A stretch of 64,000 nt of DNA. Origin: Fulvivirga maritima. Lineage in GTDB: Bacteria > Bacteroidota > Bacteroidia > Cytophagales > Cyclobacteriaceae. The notes under the pieces were generated by a model that saw nothing but the letters and a program-made list of their open reading frames with translations, did no database searches and was not told the DNA's origin. A program made the translations under genes and the position numbers. Location of the stretch: positions 3,901,001-3,965,000 of the forward strand of contig NZ_CP089980.1 of assembly GCF_021389955.1 (NCBI RefSeq). The letters are read 5' to 3'. This document shows positions 26,083 to 35,205 of the stretch, piece by piece; the first letter of the stretch is position 1, and the number at the start of each line of letters is the position of its first letter.

Positions 26083-28611
26083 TTATTGGCCTATTAAGAT
26101 AAATGAAGCCCAAAAGTAGGGCTGCGAGTATTCTTCAGTATTGATTAATTCTAGTTTGGCCTGTTTTAAGGCTCTTCCGTAGTTCTGAGATGGAATGTTT
26201 TTATAGGCTTCTGACATTAGAAGTGAGGTGGAATTATCGGCCACATTCCATAGAGAAACCATAATATTCTTGGCGCCAGCGTAGGTTAAGGCTCGTGATA
26301 AACCTATAATGCCTTCTCCTTTTGATAACTTTCCTAAGCCGGTTTCGCAAGCTGAAAGCGTTACCAGGCTGGCATTCATTTTAAGGTTATAGATTTCTCC
26401 TGAATAGAGGTTGCCATCATTGTGAGCATCTGTTTGTAATAGAATTTGAGAGAGGGCAGGCTTGTCGGCATTAGTAAGACCATGCGTAGCAAGGTGGATA
26501 ATGTCAAAGCTGGCAAGAGAGTCATTTTTAAGGTATTGTTCAGAGGCTTTTCCTTTTACTAACAATGTGGTATTCCAATCTTTCGCAGACAACAGACTAT
26601 CTATTTTTTCTACCTCCCGTTGTGTGCCTGGTAAAGAAGGAAATTTCTCAAAATTAACAGGAGCACACAGCAGTATTTTGTGATTTAGGGGAGGTGCAGC
26701 GGCTTTCTGCTGTAGAAAAAGGATGGAAGACGCCTGATAACTTATGTTATAATCCTTAAGTAAATACGGTGCAGTTCGGTAATCTATAGGTAGTGATTTG
26801 ATCTTTTCTGTAGAGAGTGCTTCAAAAGGTATAGTAGCCAGTTTGCCGGTGGGTATAATGATCAGGTTGGAGATCTCTTTTTCTATTTTAAAAGGGAATA
26901 GGGTTTTATGAAGCGAATATGCGGTGGCTTGATAGGTGGCATCATCCTTATAATAAATGCTATTTCTAAATGCGGCTAGTTGTTTATCAAAGGAATCACC
27001 AATGGCATTGTCAGATATTTCAAACTTATTTTTACTGATGTAAAAGGTGTATATTCTATTGAACCTTTGGCCAATAAAATAGGCAATTATAGCAGACTCT
27101 TCACTTAAATCCGTTTGTAGTTTCTCGATTGACGGAATGGGCACATTATATTTGAGATTGTAATAATTAGGATATTGCTGCTCTAGCTGTTCAATGAATT
27201 TCTGATAAGCACTTTTCAACTCAAATAGCTTATTTTGGTCTTCTGAGCTAGATGCTCTTGCTGATGCCACAATTTGTTCATAATAAGCGATATCCGTTTT
27301 GAAGTTTTTTTCTACCTCCAAAAGTGATGCAGGAATGTGAGCATAGCTTTTAGCGGCAGCATCTGATATGGCTTGTAGTAAGACGGCAGCTTTGTTCTTT
27401 TCAGAAAAGTAAAATGCCATTTCCTGAAGCTCCTTTTTTTTAAGTGACATTTCAGCCATGTTATAGCAAAGCCGTACACCACTTTCGTAGACTTGAACTG
27501 ATAATTCGCTGAGCTCCAGTTTGTCTTGCTCGTTCATTTGTAGGTGCCGCATGTTATCAATCAAGGAGCCACATACTTGCAGAGCAGAAAGACTAAGATG
27601 TAGATCTCGAGGCTTTCGGCTAAAAGCATAATGATAGTCTTCTAAGGCCTGGGATTTAAAAAACAGGGAGCTTAATAAGGTGCCGGGGTTGAGGTAGTCA
27701 GAGGCAGCGGGGTTATCTTCAGACTCGCTACTATTGAAATGAATGGTATTGGCTATTAATGCTTTTTGATAACTTTCAAGTGCCATTTGAAATTCGCCCT
27801 GAGCATAATATAAGTTGCCAATTAAATTGTAGCTGTAGGCTATGTCAGGATGTTTGTGGCTGTAATGTTGCTCATATTCAGCAAGTGCCATGTTATAATA
27901 CCTAAGCGCCTCATCGTTCTTATTCATCAGTCGATAAGTCTGGCCAAGGTTTAACATTACAAAGGCCAGGTTAGGGTGTCCGTTAGGGTAAAGGTTTTTC
28001 CATAGTTCAAGGGTGGCTTTGAAATGATCTTCAGCGTCTCCGAGGAAATTTTTATCTCTATAAATAATGCCAATGTTGGTAAGAATCTGAGCTACTTTTT
28101 CTTCTTGAAGTGGTAGCTCATCGTATAGCTCTAAGGCTTTTTTGTAATAGGAGAGAGCCTCATCTGGGTTATCAGAAACCAGGCCCAGATCATTATAAGA
28201 AGCGGCAATGCTTTCTTTGCTTTTTGGTGATAAATGGAGTCTGATGTTAAGCGCCTGGCTGATGTAATCAGCGGCCATGAAATGATCACCATTATTCCAG
28301 TAGGTCAGTCCCAGGCCATTAAGGGCTTTAGCCTTTTCTTTAGAGTCATGCTGAGACTCATCGGTAAGCAATAGTTTGAAATATTTTTCGGCCAGGTCAT
28401 TGCGCCCTTTTCTTAGGTAAAACTCAGCCAATGGATATAGACAGTTGTTTTTTTGAACATCAGTAAGGCTCTTTATGATGTTTTCGGCTTCTTGTAATTT
28501 TGAATCAGCTACCAGTTTGCCTATTTCTATACAATCGACCTGTGCTAATATGGTCTGGGTAGAAATTAGAATGAGCAGAAATGGAAATAAGATTTTAAAA
28601 CTTAATCTCAT
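26083..28611 (-). CDS. Secreted TPR-CHAT domain protein (caspase-like peptidase candidate)
   Basis: An 842-residue protein with a signal peptide ending TILAQ. TPR repeats cover about 45-320 (KAKALNGLGLTYWNNGDHF, IAASYNDLGLV, KVAQILTNIGIIYRDK, LAFVMLNLGQTYRLM), a helical linker follows, and the C-terminal third (about 530-840) is a CHAT domain. The catalytic His is in IIHLATHG near 715 and Cys in VTLSACETG near 757; both are intact, then GEGIIGLSRALTYAGAKNI and LWNVAD. CHAT domains are clan CD peptidases. Unlike many CHAT proteins of cytosolic systems, this one is exported. It overlaps the upstream barrel gene by 17 bases. Confidence 0.9.
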   Translation of the reverse strand: MRLSFKILFPFLLILISTQTILAQVDCIEIGKLVADSKLQEAENIIKSLTDVQKNNCLYPLAEFYLRKGRNDLAEKYFKLLLTDESQHDSKEKAKALNGLGLTYWNNGDHFMAADYISQALNIRLHLSPKSKESIAASYNDLGLVSDNPDEALSYYKKALELYDELPLQEEKVAQILTNIGIIYRDKNFLGDAEDHFKATLELWKNLYPNGHPNLAFVMLNLGQTYRLMNKNDEALRYYNMALAEYEQHYSHKHPDIAYSYNLIGNLYYAQGEFQMALESYQKALIANTIHFNSSESEDNPAASDYLNPGTLLSSLFFKSQALEDYHYAFSRKPRDLHLSLSALQVCGSLIDNMRHLQMNEQDKLELSELSVQVYESGVRLCYNMAEMSLKKKELQEMAFYFSEKNKAAVLLQAISDAAAKSYAHIPASLLEVEKNFKTDIAYYEQIVASARASSSEDQNKLFELKSAYQKFIEQLEQQYPNYYNLKYNVPIPSIEKLQTDLSEESAIIAYFIGQRFNRIYTFYISKNKFEISDNAIGDSFDKQLAAFRNSIYYKDDATYQATAYSLHKTLFPFKIEKEISNLIIIPTGKLATIPFEALSTEKIKSLPIDYRTAPYLLKDYNISYQASSILFLQQKAAAPPLNHKILLCAPVNFEKFPSLPGTQREVEKIDSLLSAKDWNTTLLVKGKASEQYLKNDSLASFDIIHLATHGLTNADKPALSQILLQTDAHNDGNLYSGEIYNLKMNASLVTLSACETGLGKLSKGEGIIGLSRALTYAGAKNIMVSLWNVADNSTSLLMSEAYKNIPSQNYGRALKQAKLELINTEEYSQPYFWASFILIGQ

Positions 28612-29557
28612 ATGCCAATGATATTACATTATGTCTGGTAAGTCCATCGGGGTTTACATCTCTGTCTGTAATTTTATGGCCATACATTCCGTTGATACTA
28701 TTAAAAGCATTAAAATGGTAGGCTACGTTAAACAAGCCACTTAATGCCAGGCCAGTGGTGTGGTCTACTTTGAAGTATTCACCAGTGTCAGTGCTTTTAA
28801 GTTGGTCTTTGCTCACCCGGTAGATGGGAAGAAGCCCAAGCCGGATATCAAGGTTAGAAAAATGGATGGCGCGTTCTATTCTGATCATTACATCAGTACC
28901 TCTTTTTAAGTCAGTGGCCAGTGGATATTTGTGTATGTAAGGCTGCTTGGGGAAGTTGCTCCAGTCCTCATAATTATAGCTGTTATGGTTACTGTTGGCA
29001 ATAGGAGCTTGCACGCCAAAAGCAAACATACATTTTTTATTTATTAAGGAAGCCCCAGCTACCAGATCCCATGTGCCCAGGCTGGTCTGGTAATACATAG
29101 GCAGAACCTCTTCTTGGGTGTTTGTGGTAAACTCGGCCTTGCTGCCATCTTTAAGATCAGCATTGTTAGTTGGGATTTTGCCTCCTAGAGTAGCATTGAT
29201 ATTGAATTTGTCAGAAGAATAGACATTATGTGTGAAACTGTATGAAATATCTCCAAAGTCTGAAGTGGAGCCCAATTTTCCGTTAACCCATTGGTAGGGT
29301 AGCTTTATTTGGAATGATGTTTTTTCATTAATGCCAAAATTAAAATCAAGTATACTGGCATTTACTACAGGGCTGAGGGTGGTTTTTCCTCTATATTGGC
29401 TTATTTCTAATGATTTGAGCTTGAAGTTTACCTTTCTGGTATATACCTGGGAGGGGCGCATGGCACCCATGGTGCAGAAGCCGGCATCACTACAACCTTG
29501 ACCAGAAACATTAAAAAACACCATCAGCAGAGTGATGGAAGTTATTAAATTTTTCAT
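28595..29557 (-). CDS. Outer-membrane beta-barrel protein upstream of the CHAT gene
   Basis: A 320-residue protein with a signal peptide (ITSITLLMVFFNVSGQ) followed by GCSDAGFCTMGAM, a Cys-containing N-terminal plug-like motif. The rest is strand-rich (KTSFQIKLPYQWV, GDISYSFTHNVY, WDLVAGASL, RGTDVMIRIERAIH) and ends in an aromatic strand (HNVISLAYEIKF), as outer-membrane barrels do. No specific transporter family is recognised. Its gene overlaps the CHAT gene by 17 bases, so the two are almost certainly one operon and may act together at the cell surface. Confidence 0.7.
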   Translation of the reverse strand: MKNLITSITLLMVFFNVSGQGCSDAGFCTMGAMRPSQVYTRKVNFKLKSLEISQYRGKTTLSPVVNASILDFNFGINEKTSFQIKLPYQWVNGKLGSTSDFGDISYSFTHNVYSSDKFNINATLGGKIPTNNADLKDGSKAEFTTNTQEEVLPMYYQTSLGTWDLVAGASLINKKCMFAFGVQAPIANSNHNSYNYEDWSNFPKQPYIHKYPLATDLKRGTDVMIRIERAIHFSNLDIRLGLLPIYRVSKDQLKSTDTGEYFKVDHTTGLALSGLFNVAYHFNAFNSINGMYGHKITDRDVNPDGLTRHNVISLAYEIKF

Positions 29558-29562
29558 AAAAA

Positions 29563-29622
29563 AGTATTATTAATAACTTTCAAATATAATTTGAATTTAT
29601 AAAAAAGCTAATTAATAATACT
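29563..29622 (-). promoter_or_regulatory. Promoter region of the barrel-CHAT operon with nested dyads
   Basis: A perfect 12-bp inverted repeat AGTATTATTAAT/ATTAATAATACT (29563-29574, 29611-29622) encloses a second perfect dyad TTCAAAT/ATTTGAA (29579-29585, 29589-29595). On the minus strand the inner one includes TATATTTG (29581-29588), an exact TAnnTTTG -7 box with a predicted start near 29574, so the outer arms cover about +1 to +12 and the -33 region. The downstream arm is followed by TTTTTT and the ATG at 29557, so an RNA hairpin at the start is also possible. Confidence 0.5.
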
Positions 29623-29651
29623 TTAATTTATGTTTCTTGCTTAAAGACAGT

Positions 29652-31070
29652 CTATTCTTTTAATCGTTTAAAATAGTCATTGGAGGCCTTTTTTACTCTT
29701 GGAGATAATAACAATGCTCCGATCATAGTAGGTATGGCCATAAGTGCAAAAGCGGAATCTATTATATTAATGATAGTAGCTAAAGATGAAATAGAGCCGA
29801 AGATAATGGTCGACACATAGAAATAATTATAATAATGTTGCCTTTCCGCTCCAATAAGGTAGCCTAAGCATTTAGACCCATAGTATGAATAAGAGAAAAG
29901 AGAGGTGATTGAAAATATGAGGATGCAAATCATCAAGATATAGTGTCCTACTCCCGGTATTGCGGCTTCAAAAGCTTTAGCGGTGAGCGATACACCGTTG
30001 TTATCAGTGGTTTGCCATACACCAGTTATTAGTATAGCCAGTGCTGTTAACGTGCAAACTACTATAGTATCAATAAATGGCCCTAACATAGCTACTAACC
30101 CTTCTCTTACAGGTTCTTTGGTTTTGGCTGCGCCATGAGCCATGGGGGCCGTACCAATTCCGGCTTCATTAGAAAAGGCAGCTCTACGTGCCGCCAGTAT
30201 GATTAATCCGCCCAGCATACCTCCGAAAATAGGATCTCCATTAAAGTTGTCGGCAGTGAAATTGTAGTTTTCTGCTGTGAAGGCATTAGAAAATATCATG
30301 CCCAGGTATTGAGGTATTTCAGTGACATTGATCAGTAAAATTCCAATTACCGAGATAAAATATACTACCACCATAAGGGGTACCATTTTTCCGGCTACTT
30401 TTCCTATTCGCTTTATTCCTCCAAAGATTACCAGAGAAACAAAAACCAAAATGGCAATACCAATATATAGGTCGGTAGTATTAAAGTGAAGAATCCCGTA
30501 TTGTACCTGGGTGCCCTTTATGCCGTTAGGAATGAACAAAATATCCTGTAAAGCCTGGGTTAACTGATTGGCCTGGAAAATAGGTAAACAACCAATAAGG
30601 CCGAAAATTGAAAACATAATGGCCAGCGGTTTCCAGCCCTTGCCTAATCCTTCGGTTATGAAATACATTGGTCCACCTTGTATTTCTCCTGCAGAGTCTT
30701 TGCCTCTGTAAAGAATAGCCAGTGTACAAGTAAAAAACTTGGTAGCCATACCTACAAAAGCACTAACCCACATCCAGAAAATAGCTCCAGGGCCACCAAT
30801 GGTTATGGCCACAGCTACTCCACTGATATTTCCCATACCTACTGTGGCTGCCAGTGCTGTGGAAAGGGCTTCATAGTGATTTATTTGGCCGGGATCATTA
30901 GGATCGTCATACTTGCCTCTTAATACATTTACAGCGTGTAAAAAGTATTTGAAGGGCAAAAATCTTGAATAAATTAGAAAATACAGGCCACCTCCCATAA
31001 GAAGGATGAGTAAGGGAGTTCCCCAGATCCAATTAGCAAATTGAACAGAATAAGTTTCTATGTATTTCAA
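29652..31070 (-). CDS. Sodium:alanine/glycine symporter (AGCS family)
   Basis: A 472-residue inner-membrane protein with about ten to eleven membrane helices. AGCS signatures are visible: LSTALAATVGMGNISGVA near 68-85, GEIQGGPMYFI near 130, and AAFSNEAGIGTAPMAHGAAK near 290-310. It takes up alanine or glycine with sodium (or H+). Single gene, between the ureohydrolase and the barrel-CHAT operon. Confidence 0.93.
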   Translation of the reverse strand: MKYIETYSVQFANWIWGTPLLILLMGGGLYFLIYSRFLPFKYFLHAVNVLRGKYDDPNDPGQINHYEALSTALAATVGMGNISGVAVAITIGGPGAIFWMWVSAFVGMATKFFTCTLAILYRGKDSAGEIQGGPMYFITEGLGKGWKPLAIMFSIFGLIGCLPIFQANQLTQALQDILFIPNGIKGTQVQYGILHFNTTDLYIGIAILVFVSLVIFGGIKRIGKVAGKMVPLMVVVYFISVIGILLINVTEIPQYLGMIFSNAFTAENYNFTADNFNGDPIFGGMLGGLIILAARRAAFSNEAGIGTAPMAHGAAKTKEPVREGLVAMLGPFIDTIVVCTLTALAILITGVWQTTDNNGVSLTAKAFEAAIPGVGHYILMICILIFSITSLFSYSYYGSKCLGYLIGAERQHYYNYFYVSTIIFGSISSLATIINIIDSAFALMAIPTMIGALLLSPRVKKASNDYFKRLKE

Positions 31071-31123
31071 AGATATAGTATTTCGTAAATCACTAATATA
31101 GACAATTTTCAGCCTTTTCTAAG

Positions 31124-32191
31124 TTAATCTATCAAATGTAGCCTTCCCATAGATGCTCCCATTAAGCTCCCAAGCTGGTAAAGCAGCCTGGCACCTACGT
31201 TGGCATCCCATTCATCTTCGCCGGGAGATACTTCGTTCAGATCGAAGCCTATGATGGCTCTGCCTGACCTCACTATTTCCTTGATGAGATAAATGACCTG
31301 ATTGTATTCCAGCCCGCCGGGCACTGGTGTGCCGGTGTTAGGGCAGAGCTTAGGATCCAGCCCATCAATATCAAAGCTTATATATACTAGTTCAGGTAGC
31401 TGGCTAATAATCTCCTTGCATATGGTGCTCCAGGTTACTCCTTCAAAAACGGCCCTTTTTATATCTTCATCAAAGTAGGTGAGTACTCTGCCGTTAGAAT
31501 TATTAATAAAGGCCGATTCTTCTTCACATAAATCTCTTATTCCCACCTGTACCAGCCTGCTGATATTCGGGTTTTTAAGCACATTATACATGATTGAGGC
31601 ATGCGAATAGTTGAAGTCTTCATAGGAAGCTCTCAAATCTGCATGAGCATCAAATTGAAGTATGGCGAATGATCCAAACTTCTCAGTAAGTGCATTGATA
31701 TAACCTAAAGGGGTACTATGATCACCTCCTAAAAGGGCTACCATTTTTCCCGAGTTCAGGTAAGCAGAGGCTTGTGACTTAATGAAAATATTAAGTTTTT
31801 CACAGATTTCATTAATGGCATTAGGGATAACTTTTAGATTATCGGTAATCCACTCTTCCTCATTGCTTTCCAGCCACTGTATATATTTTATGGCCAAGTC
31901 CCTGAATTTCCTGTTTTCCTCTTCAAAGCCTTCTGCTACAGGCAGTAAGTGCATGCCCATCTTCCAGGCGTCTGGTATGTCTCTCAAAAAGAGATCCACT
32001 TGAGTAGATGCCTCTAAAATAGCTTTAGGAGCATCTGCGGTACCCGCTTTATATGATACTGTAACCTCCCAGGGTACAGGTATAATTATTAACTCAGAGT
32101 GTTCCATACCAAAAGGCAGTCCGAATAGATTGCCGGGAACGCTAGGACCATTAGGGTCGAACTTGGCTATTATTTCTTCTTTGCTAACCAT
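31124..32191 (-). CDS. Ureohydrolase (arginase/agmatinase/formimidoylglutamase family)
   Basis: A 355-residue cytosolic metalloenzyme with all manganese ligands: His in LLGGDHSTPLG near 155, the D-H-D cluster in QFDAHADLRASYE near 180, and Asp residues in SFDIDGLDP near 270. Substrate cannot be set from the motifs: formimidoylglutamate and agmatine are both plausible, and no hut or polyamine gene is next to it. It carries an N-terminal extension with a helical stretch (about 90-130) longer than in short arginases. The C-terminal EVSPGEDEWDANVGARLLYQ is typical. Confidence 0.85.
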   Translation of the reverse strand: MVSKEEIIAKFDPNGPSVPGNLFGLPFGMEHSELIIIPVPWEVTVSYKAGTADAPKAILEASTQVDLFLRDIPDAWKMGMHLLPVAEGFEEENRKFRDLAIKYIQWLESNEEEWITDNLKVIPNAINEICEKLNIFIKSQASAYLNSGKMVALLGGDHSTPLGYINALTEKFGSFAILQFDAHADLRASYEDFNYSHASIMYNVLKNPNISRLVQVGIRDLCEEESAFINNSNGRVLTYFDEDIKRAVFEGVTWSTICKEIISQLPELVYISFDIDGLDPKLCPNTGTPVPGGLEYNQVIYLIKEIVRSGRAIIGFDLNEVSPGEDEWDANVGARLLYQLGSLMGASMGRLHLID

Positions 32192-32241
32192 AAGGGTGCA
32201 AAAAAAAATAATATTAATGACTTTGCCCCGCCTCTGGCAGA

Positions 32242-32742
32242 TTAAAAGTTCAGAAGATCAGGGTATTGGTAAGAAATTAGCTCTCCTGTATCTTCTGAAA
32301 CCAAAGACCAATCATCGAAGTCAAATTCAATTCTTACCACCCCGCAGGTAGTCATATTGCCTATCTCATCTTTGGTGATATACTCCGCCAGGTAGCTGAT
32401 AGACGGATTGTGGCCTACTAGTATAACATTAGACCATTCATTTTTAAATTGATTAATCACCTGAAGTAAAGTACGGGTAGAAGCCTCGTAAATTTCAGGA
32501 TTATGATGTATCTTACTTGTATCATATTTTATTTGCTCTGCAATGAGAGATGCCGTGGTATGCGCTCGCAGTGCCGGGCTGGATATGATAATATCAGGAC
32601 GTACATTTTGATGTTCCATGTTCATGCCCATGCGGGTAGCGTTTTGTAAACCAACAGAATCGAGCTCGCGCTCACTGTCTGATTGGTTATTTTGCCTGTC
32701 CATAGCTTTGGCATGACGGATAAGAAATAAAGTCTTACTCAT
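32242..32742 (-). CDS. sixA: SixA-type phosphohistidine phosphatase
   Basis: A 166-residue compact histidine phosphatase with the catalytic motif LIRHAKAMD at residues 7-15, the ISSPALRAHTTA segment with the second Arg, and ILVGHNPSISYLAEY with the second His. Short proteins of this kind, like E. coli SixA, remove phosphate from phosphohistidine in phosphorelay or PTS proteins. The neighbouring topA is divergent. The physiological partner is unknown. Confidence 0.85.
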   Translation of the reverse strand: MSKTLFLIRHAKAMDRQNNQSDSERELDSVGLQNATRMGMNMEHQNVRPDIIISSPALRAHTTASLIAEQIKYDTSKIHHNPEIYEASTRTLLQVINQFKNEWSNVILVGHNPSISYLAEYITKDEIGNMTTCGVVRIEFDFDDWSLVSEDTGELISYQYPDLLNF

Positions 32743-32886
32743 AACTTTTGTAAAAATAGAGTTGTTAATTTGCCACTCATAATCGAATCTAGCAAATGTC
32801 AGCTCGATTATTTAATTACCACAAAAATTTTATCTTTATAAAAAATATAGATATTTGAATTAGGCAACGAGTATTAGCGAAGTTAT

Positions 32887-35202
32887 ATGGCGAAGAATTT
32901 AGTAATAGTAGAGTCACCAGCAAAAGCGAAAACAATAGAAGGCTATTTAGGTAAAGATTATAAGGTCACCTCCAGTTACGGACACGTGCGAGATCTGCCT
33001 AAAGGCGATAAGGCTATTGATAAGGAAAACGGTTTTAAACCTACTTATGAGATTACGGCCGATAAGAAGTCCGTTATTAAGGATTTAAAGAAATTAGCTA
33101 AGGATTCAGAGACAATCTTCCTGGCGAGTGATGATGACCGCGAAGGAGAAGCCATTTCTTGGCATTTAAAAGAGGCTCTTAATCTTGATGATGCCAGAAC
33201 CAGAAGGATTGTTTTTAGAGAGATTACTAAAAATGCCATAGAAAACGCTATTAAGACGCCTAGAGGTATTGATATAGATTTGGTAAATGCTCAGCAGGCT
33301 CGTAGGGTGCTGGATAGACTGGTGGGGTTTGAGCTTTCGCCGATATTATGGAAAAAGATTAAAACAGGGCTTTCTGCCGGTAGAGTACAGTCAGTAGCTG
33401 TAAGGCTGGTAGTAGAAAGGGAGCGTGAAATAGACAAGTTTGAGCCTAAATCAAGCTTTAGAATTACTGCCATTTTTGATCTGGGAAATAAGAAAGAGCT
33501 ACATGCTGATCTTGCCCATAGATTTGATACAGAAGAAGAAGCTACTGCATTTTTAGAAGCCTGCAAAGATGCTGAGTTCTCTATTACTGATCTGCAGAAA
33601 AAGCCTTCTAAGAAATCTCCTGCGCCGCCATTTACGACTTCTACATTACAGCAGGAAGCCAGTAGAAAGCTGGGCTTTTCTGTTTCTCAAACCATGACCA
33701 TAGCTCAGAAACTATATGAGTCTGGTATGATATCTTATATGAGAACGGACTCAGTAAACTTATCAGACGAGGCCGTAAACGGGGCTGTGGCTGAAATAAA
33801 AGCTGACTTTGGAGAGAAATACGTTAAAGTAAGAAAATATAAAACCAAATCATCATCTGCACAAGAGGCTCACGAAGCTATAAGACCTACTAACTTTGCA
33901 GTTTTAAAACCATCTGTAGATAGAAATGGCCTTCGTTTATATGAGTTGATTTGGAAAAGAGCCATCGCCTCTCAAATGGCCGATGCTGAAATAGAAAAAA
34001 CAACCGCCACTATCGGTATTTCTACCGTTCCGCAGCATCTTACTGCTACTGGCGAGGTGGTGAAATTTGATGGATTTCTTTCTGTATACCTAGAATCTAC
34101 TGATGATGAGGACGATGCAGAAGACCAAAAAGGAATGTTGCCTCCGTTAGAGATAGGTCAGCAGCTGACATTGGATGAAATGAAAGCCAGACAAGGCTTT
34201 AGCAGACCTCCTGCCAGATATACTGAAGCCAGCCTGGTGAAAAAATTAGAAGAAATGGGCATTGGTAGACCATCTACTTATGCACCTACCATTTCTACTG
34301 TTCAGAAGAGAAACTATGTAGTTAAAGAATTTAGAGAAGGAAAAGAGAGAGAGTATTCGGTAGTGAGGCTTAAAAATAAAGAGATTAAGTCTACTAAGCT
34401 TACAGAGATAACTGGTACAGAAAAGAATAAGCTTTTCCCTACTAATATGGCTATGGTAGTTACTGATTTTCTGGTAGATCATTTTCCTAATGTTACTAAC
34501 TATAGCTTTACGGCAGAAGTAGAAAAGCTTTTTGATGAGATAGCTCAAGGCAAGAAGGAATGGGATAAAATGATCGAAGATTTTTATTCTGAGTTCCATT
34601 CTAAGGTGGAAAATACTGAGAATATAGAGCGTTCATCAGTGCCGACATCCAGAGAACTGGGGGTAGATCCTAAAACAGGTAAAAAAGTAATTGCTCGATT
34701 AGGAAGGTTTGGTCCTTTGGCTCAATTAGGGGATGATGAAGAAGAAAAACCACAATATGCCAGCCTCCGAAGTGGGCAGTTTATAGAAAGCATCACTCTT
34801 GAAGAAGCTTTAGAACTGTTCAAACTACCAAGAGATTTAGGTGAGTTTGAGGAGAAACCCGTACAGGCTAACATTGGTAGATTTGGCCCGTATGTAAGGC
34901 ATGATAATAAATTTGTCTCTATACCTAAAGACGAAGATCCTTACACGATAGAACTAGACAGAGCTATAGAGCTCATTAAAGCCAAAAGAGAGGCAGATGC
35001 TAACAAATTCATTAAATCATTTGAAGAGAATGAAGATGTACAGGTGCTAAACGGAAGGTTTGGTCCTTATATTAAAATCGGCCGTAAAAATGTTAAAATC
35101 CCTAAAGACAAAGATCCTAAGGAGCTTACGCTGGAAGAATGCCTGGAGTTAGCAGAGAAGGCACCAGCCAAAAAAGGGAGGGCTAAGAAAAAGTCAAAAT
35201 AA
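32887..35202 (+). CDS. topA: DNA topoisomerase I
   Basis: A 771-residue type IA topoisomerase that relaxes negative supercoils. The Toprim domain opens the protein (LVIVESPAKAKTIEGYL) and carries the metal site LASDDDREGEAISWH near 79-93; the active-site Tyr is Y284 in MISYMRTDS. The C-terminus lacks Cys4 zinc fingers and instead has three topoisomerase C-terminal repeats with the GRFGP motif (LGRFGPLAQLG, IGRFGPYVRHD, NGRFGPYIKIG), ending in a Lys-rich tail (KKGRAKKKSK), the usual Bacteroidota form. The sirtuin gene follows after three bases. Confidence 0.97.
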   Translation: MAKNLVIVESPAKAKTIEGYLGKDYKVTSSYGHVRDLPKGDKAIDKENGFKPTYEITADKKSVIKDLKKLAKDSETIFLASDDDREGEAISWHLKEALNLDDARTRRIVFREITKNAIENAIKTPRGIDIDLVNAQQARRVLDRLVGFELSPILWKKIKTGLSAGRVQSVAVRLVVEREREIDKFEPKSSFRITAIFDLGNKKELHADLAHRFDTEEEATAFLEACKDAEFSITDLQKKPSKKSPAPPFTTSTLQQEASRKLGFSVSQTMTIAQKLYESGMISYMRTDSVNLSDEAVNGAVAEIKADFGEKYVKVRKYKTKSSSAQEAHEAIRPTNFAVLKPSVDRNGLRLYELIWKRAIASQMADAEIEKTTATIGISTVPQHLTATGEVVKFDGFLSVYLESTDDEDDAEDQKGMLPPLEIGQQLTLDEMKARQGFSRPPARYTEASLVKKLEEMGIGRPSTYAPTISTVQKRNYVVKEFREGKEREYSVVRLKNKEIKSTKLTEITGTEKNKLFPTNMAMVVTDFLVDHFPNVTNYSFTAEVEKLFDEIAQGKKEWDKMIEDFYSEFHSKVENTENIERSSVPTSRELGVDPKTGKKVIARLGRFGPLAQLGDDEEEKPQYASLRSGQFIESITLEEALELFKLPRDLGEFEEKPVQANIGRFGPYVRHDNKFVSIPKDEDPYTIELDRAIELIKAKREADANKFIKSFEENEDVQVLNGRFGPYIKIGRKNVKIPKDKDPKELTLEECLELAEKAPAKKGRAKKKSK

Positions 35203-35205
35203 AAT

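Noticed and set aside
34246-34599. 117-codon frame antisense to topA
   Set aside because: It is a shadow of the conserved topoisomerase reading frame; no independent start signals.
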